The notes beneath the pieces were generated by a model. The model was not told where the DNA came from. It ran no database searches and saw only the letters and a program-made list of their open reading frames with translations. DNA of 8,654 nt from Atribacterota bacterium (GTDB taxonomy: Bacteria > Atribacterota > Phoenicimicrobiia > Phoenicimicrobiales > Phoenicimicrobiaceae), in the NCBI GenBank assembly GCA_030668465.1, contig DAOUTX010000037.1:1-8654 (forward strand), given 5' to 3'. A program made the position numbers and the translations under genes. Position 1 is the first letter of the stretch; each line of letters starts with the position of its first letter. Below are positions 6,483 to 8,654 of this stretch, piece after piece.

Positions 6483-6899
6483 TTATATAATCTTAACAAT
6501 CCGGCCTAAAATAAATCCTAATAATATTCCGATAAGAAAAACAGCAGTCAACACTTTGGCATTGGCTACTTGTTTATATCCTTTAATTCTAATTATTGTC
6601 AAAGTAACCAGATAAGCTACTGCATTTATAGTAATAAAGAAAGGCCAAACTATTACTTTAGCTATAATCGGCCCTATATAGGGAATTGATTGGATAATAA
6701 ATATAAATTGAGAAAAAACTTGTCTGGCTACCTCCATAAAAACGCCCATTAAGGCTACAATTGCTGTACTCAATATTTTATCAACCCCAAAATAAGTTAG
6801 CCCATAAAAAACCGAAATCATTATTAATATGGTTACAGCAATTTCTAAATCTTCTTTAAACTTCGGCTTTTTCAGTTTAGGTTTAAAATCTTTGCTCAC
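6483..6899 (-). CDS. Small multi-pass membrane protein, family not recognised
   Basis: This 138-residue protein has a strongly basic N-terminus (KPKLKKPKFK, 6-15), probably cytoplasmic. About four hydrophobic segments follow, near 19-36, 41-57, 66-102 (possibly two helices) and 114-135. There are no Cys, His or repeated motifs to suggest catalysis. The start is a GTG at 6899, supported by AGAAGGA about ten bases upstream; no ATG is better placed. The gene follows the 73-residue membrane protein after 59 bases, so the two are probably cotranscribed and may work together at the membrane. I cannot assign a function. A large part of the protein, IQSIPYIGPIIAKVIVWPFF, is amphipathic and Pro-rich and may form a re-entrant segment. 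Confidence 0.7.
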   Translation of the reverse strand: MSKDFKPKLKKPKFKEDLEIAVTILIMISVFYGLTYFGVDKILSTAIVALMGVFMEVARQVFSQFIFIIQSIPYIGPIIAKVIVWPFFITINAVAYLVTLTIIRIKGYKQVANAKVLTAVFLIGILLGFILGRIVKII

Positions 6900-6958
6900 T
6901 TTTTAAAATCCTTCTAAATTTTATATATTAATTTATATACCGCTTATCTTGCTACAGG

Positions 6959-7180
6959 TTAGGATTTATCGCTTTCTGTAGATTGCTCGGCAGCTTCTTC
7001 TCTTTTCTCTTCTGCTCTTTCTTTAACAGAACTTATGCCTATTATTACCGCAAATATTCCACCAATCAATAAAATAAAAGGCACCAAGGCTACTAAAGCT
7101 TTTAGAAATAATAACCACCATTGGATTAATCCTAATACCCCTAAAATTATAGCTGCTATTCCTCCCAAAATAATCCACAT
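6959..7180 (-). CDS. Two-helix small membrane protein with charged tail (MamI-like layout)
   Basis: This 73-residue protein has two hydrophobic helices at about 2-18 and 29-51, separated by a Trp-rich turn (IQWWLLFLKAL). A highly charged tail (ERAEEKREEAAEQSTE) is probably cytoplasmic. AAGGAGGAGGAAG lies directly upstream of the ATG, which suggests strong translation. The layout (short helix ending in LG, paired Trp, LxxLVP, second helix ending in IIGI, then a charged end) recalls the small magnetosome protein MamI. This is resemblance from memory only, and no other magnetosome gene is seen. Many unrelated two-helix proteins look alike, so I leave the function open. It is the first gene of a probable two-gene unit with the 138-residue membrane protein. 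Confidence 0.75.
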   Translation of the reverse strand: MWIILGGIAAIILGVLGLIQWWLLFLKALVALVPFILLIGGIFAVIIGISSVKERAEEKREEAAEQSTESDKS

Positions 7181-7363
7181 TTTAACTTCCTCCTCCTTAA
7201 AAAATAAATTCTAAAATTTTAAATGTTAACTTAAAATATGAAAATTTATTCTTAGTTCAGCATCTTTATCTTTATTACTGAATGCAAAATTAATCATTTC
7301 TATCAAATCCCTTCTTTATCGCCTACAATCTATTAATTTACCTCTTTAATTTTATAATTCAAC

Positions 7364-7403
7364 ATTAATATGGTAAAATCCTTTATTTTTTTACTATATT
7401 AAT
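7364..7403. other. Inverted repeat downstream of the acylphosphatase gene
   Basis: Two 14-base arms, ATTAATATGGTAAA (7364-7377) and TTTACTATATTAAT (7390-7403), are complementary at 13 positions around a 12-base T-rich loop. As plus-strand RNA the odd pair would be G-U. It begins about 12 bases after the acylphosphatase stop codon. Neither strand has a T-run after the hairpin, so it may be an RNA-stabilising or operator-like element rather than a terminator. Confidence 0.4.
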
Positions 7404-7414
7404 CAGAAATTTTA

Positions 7415-7732
7415 TCATCCCCCGATACCGAAAGAATTGAATTCTCCTCTGTATTTTTCCCATTCTATATCTACTTTTTTTACAATTGCACTCCCCGGTC
7501 CCCGATAGCACCAATTTATTAATTGCTCTACTTTCTCTTCTTCCCCTTCCATAACTATCTCTACATTGCCATCCCAACAATTCCTAACCCATCCTTTTAT
7601 TCCTAAAGATTGAGCCATATCTATAGTATAATAACGAAAAGCTACTCCCTGTACTCTCCCTGAGATTAAAAGATGAGCTCTTACTTTTTTTTCATTTTTT
7701 TCGTTATTTTTTGCCTCTTCTTCTTCTTTCAT
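7415..7732 (-). CDS. acyP: Acylphosphatase
   Basis: This small cytoplasmic enzyme of 105 residues hydrolyses carboxyl-phosphate bonds such as those of acetyl phosphate or carbamoyl phosphate. The signature GRVQGVAFR (25-33) carries the phosphate-binding Arg33. The second motif, GWVRN (47-51), contains the catalytic Asn51. The segment GNVEIVMEGEEEKVEQLINW (55-74) and the C-terminal VEWEKYRGEFNSF-like strand (IEWEKYRGEFNSF here) complete the ferredoxin-like alpha/beta fold. The protein is about 12-15 residues longer than usual because of a charged N-terminus (MKEEEEAKNNEKNEKK) before the first strand. The only ATG is at 7732, with GAGG about six bases upstream, so the extension appears real. 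It is the first minus-strand gene after the divergent spacer. The catalytic residues make the call secure. Confidence 0.93.
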   Translation of the reverse strand: MKEEEEAKNNEKNEKKVRAHLLISGRVQGVAFRYYTIDMAQSLGIKGWVRNCWDGNVEIVMEGEEEKVEQLINWCYRGPGSAIVKKVDIEWEKYRGEFNSFGIGG

Positions 7733-7866
7733 ATATTTCCTCGTAGGTTCAATAAATCAAACTTTGTCTGGTGACATTCCTTTAGCAAAATATACTATAT
7801 ATTATTCTGTCTTCTAGCTCTTGGGCCTGAATTCTTAGCTCTTTTTTCTCTTTCTTCTTCACTATA

Positions 7867-7894
7867 TACTCTATACTCGATACTCGATACTATT
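7867..7894. repeat. 7-nt repeat array, TACTCGA family
   Basis: Four heptads: TACTCTA, TACTCGA, TACTCGA and TACTATT. The 14 bases GATACTCGATACTA (7879-7892) are identical to 6467-6480. Confidence 0.7.
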
Positions 7895-7992
7895 TTCCTA
7901 TCCTTATTTTACTCCAAAACAAAAAAATTAAAAAGACCAAAATCCTATTTAAATTTTTTTATCTTATTTCTTTCTGATTCTCTTCTTGTTCT

Positions 7993-8013
7993 TTACACAA
8001 TACACGATACGGT
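7993..8013. repeat. Short 7-nt array, ATACACG/ATACGG type
   Basis: Three heptads, TTACACA, ATACACG and ATACGGT, are related to the array at 8307-8341. They run into the octamer array at 8018 with a gap of only four bases. Confidence 0.5.
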
Positions 8014-8017
8014 TTAA

Positions 8018-8089
8018 TTACCCAGTTACCCGGTTTACCAGTTATCCAGTTGAATTAATCAATTCACCTATTCACCAATTGACCAATTA
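8018..8089. repeat. 8-nt repeat array of nine contiguous units
   Basis: Nine octamers follow without a gap. The first four resemble TTACCCAG (TTACCCAG, TTACCCGG, TTTACCAG, TTATCCAG). Two are intermediate (TTGAATTA, ATCAATTC). The last three resemble ACCAATTG (ACCTATTC, ACCAATTG, ACCAATTA). It is the longest unbroken array in the window, and its unit sequence changes gradually from one end to the other. Confidence 0.75.
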
Positions 8090-8211
8090 TATTGGTCGTT
8101 AGTGAACAGCAGCAATGATTAATATAAGTTTTCAGTTTCTTTTTTTGGTTTATGGTTTATATTTCACTACAAAAGTGTATAATGATGAAATCTATAATCT
8201 GCAATTTTATT

Positions 8212-8246
8212 CCTATACGCTAAACGCTGTACGCTCTACGCTAATT
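8212..8246. repeat. 7-nt repeat array, GCTNNAC family, second copy
   Basis: Five heptads: CCTATAC, GCTAAAC, GCTGTAC, GCTCTAC and GCTAATT. Bases 8219-8244 are identical to 1592-1617, about 6.6 kb away and in the same orientation. Confidence 0.75.
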
Positions 8247-8252
8247 TTCTTA

Positions 8253-8292
8253 ACTAGCTAACCAGATAACCAACTAACCAAGTAACTAATTA
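8253..8292. repeat. 8-nt repeat array, ACCANNTA family
   Basis: Five contiguous octamers: ACTAGCTA, ACCAGATA, ACCAACTA, ACCAAGTA and ACTAATTA. The consensus is ACCANNTA. It begins six bases after the heptad array ending at 8246. Confidence 0.7.
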
Positions 8293-8341
8293 CGCTCCAT
8301 GCTATAATACTAGATACGATTCACGAGATACGGGATACGAA
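8291..8341. repeat. 7-nt repeat array grading from TACGCTC to ATACGRN
   Basis: Decayed heptads TACGCTC and CATGCTA (8291-8304) are followed, after a two-base phase shift, by ATACTAG, ATACGAT, TCACGAG, ATACGGG and ATACGAA (8307-8341). It is the last array before the M50 gene. Confidence 0.65.
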
Positions 8342-8348
8342 TTAAGGC

Positions 8349-8377
8349 TTTATAAATAAATAAGAATAAGATATAAT
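8349..8377 (+). promoter_or_regulatory. Possible sigma70-type promoter of the M50 protease gene
   Basis: TTTATA (8349-8354, four of six matches to the -35 box) lies 17 bases before a perfect TATAAT (8372-8377). Transcription would start near 8384, about 35 bases before the ribosome binding site region. A second TATAAT at 8382-8387 has no -35 partner. Confidence 0.4.
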
Positions 8378-8419
8378 AATTTATAATAGGGGAGCTAATA
8401 AAGCAATACTAAAAGGAGA

Positions 8420-8654
8420 ATGAAGGCCAATTTTAAATTTAATTTTATTTCTTCTAACTATAATTTCTTGTTTTTTTGTAGGTGGTATCTGGTATGCTTT
8501 ATTTTTAATCACCATTCTACTTGCTCACGAATTAGGACATTTCTTTGTTAGCAGAAGATACGGGGTAGAAGTCACTCTTCCCTTTTTTATCCCCTTCCCT
8601 CTATCTCCTTTTGGTACTTTAGGAGCAGTTATCAAAATGAAGGGGATTATGCCC
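8420..8654 (+). CDS. M50 site-2-type membrane metalloprotease, 5' part, start unclear
   Basis: The gene runs off the window. The readable frame (from 8424) gives a hydrophobic N-terminal segment, [18 protein letters not shown], then [20 protein letters not shown] and [20 protein letters not shown], ending near [16 protein letters not shown] (8526-8540) is the HExxH zinc site inside a membrane helix. Together with the following LPFFIPFP and GTLGA segments it marks site-2-type intramembrane proteases (M50). These cut transmembrane substrates within the bilayer; the DG zinc motif would lie beyond the window. In this frame a TGA (8421-8423) stands just upstream, and no ATG, GTG or TTG occurs before HELGH. 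The only good ATG (8420) is one base out of frame and just one base after AAAAGGAG. So the gene has a rare ATT/ATA start, a frameshift near 8420-8427, or a sequencing error. Confidence 0.7.

Larger units (their letters stand above)
7733..8419. other. Divergent gene-free region packed with short-period repeats
   Basis: This spacer of about 690 bases separates the acylphosphatase (minus) from the M50 protease (plus). I find no coding frame. From 7867 to 8341 it is a mosaic of 7-base and 8-base arrays of four families (see separate entries), with pyrimidine-rich stretches between them. Promoters for both flanking genes should be here; only the plus-strand one at 8349-8377 is convincing enough to list. 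Confidence 0.6.

Noticed and set aside
6415..6615. Plus-strand 66-residue open frame
   Set aside because: It begins inside the heptad array and runs antisense through the 138-residue membrane protein gene; there is no supporting signal.
7383..7580. Minus-strand 65-residue open frame overlapping the acylphosphatase gene
   Set aside because: It lies mostly inside the acylphosphatase gene in another frame, is rich in Arg/Gly/Cys without any motif, and has no ribosome binding site.
8178..8183. TATAAT as a second plus-strand promoter
   Set aside because: No acceptable -35 box lies 16-18 bases upstream, and it is about 240 bases from the M50 gene.
8018..8341. CRISPR array in the repeat-rich divergent region
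   Set aside because: The units are only 7-8 bases and contiguous, with no 25-40-base repeat, no regular spacers and no cas genes.

Overview
This AT-rich window looks like a piece of an uncultured, probably anaerobic bacterium. The phylum cannot be fixed from the sequence. The low GC, the strong AGGAGG-type ribosome binding sites, a ferredoxin-domain protein and the many short degenerate intergenic repeats remind me of candidate-phylum genomes such as Atribacterota, Aerophobota or Omnitrophota, but that is only an impression.

All intact genes from 20 to 7732 lie on the minus strand, so they are read from high to low coordinates. In transcription order: an acylphosphatase (7732-7415); two small membrane proteins (7180-6959 and 6899-6483); a frameshifted, 5'-truncated remnant of a DUF3857/transglutaminase-type gene (6417-5928); a perfect sigma70-type promoter (5906-5878); and the cluster iscS, iscU, ccdA and an anchored thioredoxin (5829-2734), closed by a likely terminator (2693-2647). 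Beyond that come a PP-loop ATPase with an Fe-S-type cysteine pattern (2603-1632), a DUF2148 ferredoxin-domain protein (1422-877) and a secreted Spy/CpxP-like protein (562-20). After a gene-free divergent region (7733-8419), the plus strand carries the 5' part of an M50 site-2-type metalloprotease that runs off the window and has no ordinary in-frame start codon.

The central theme is sulfur and thiol chemistry. IscS takes sulfur from cysteine and IscU assembles clusters. CcdA carries reducing equivalents across the membrane to the thioredoxin. The PP-loop protein has the layout of tRNA-thiolating enzymes (TtcA/TtuA-like) and could be a client of IscS/IscU.

The most unusual content is between genes. 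At least nine intergenic sites carry arrays of degenerate 7-nt or 8-nt units in a few recurring families, one of which reaches into the iscS stop codon. Two GTAG-headed hairpins resembling REP elements sit between iscS and iscU. The truncated DUF3857 remnant abuts one of the arrays.
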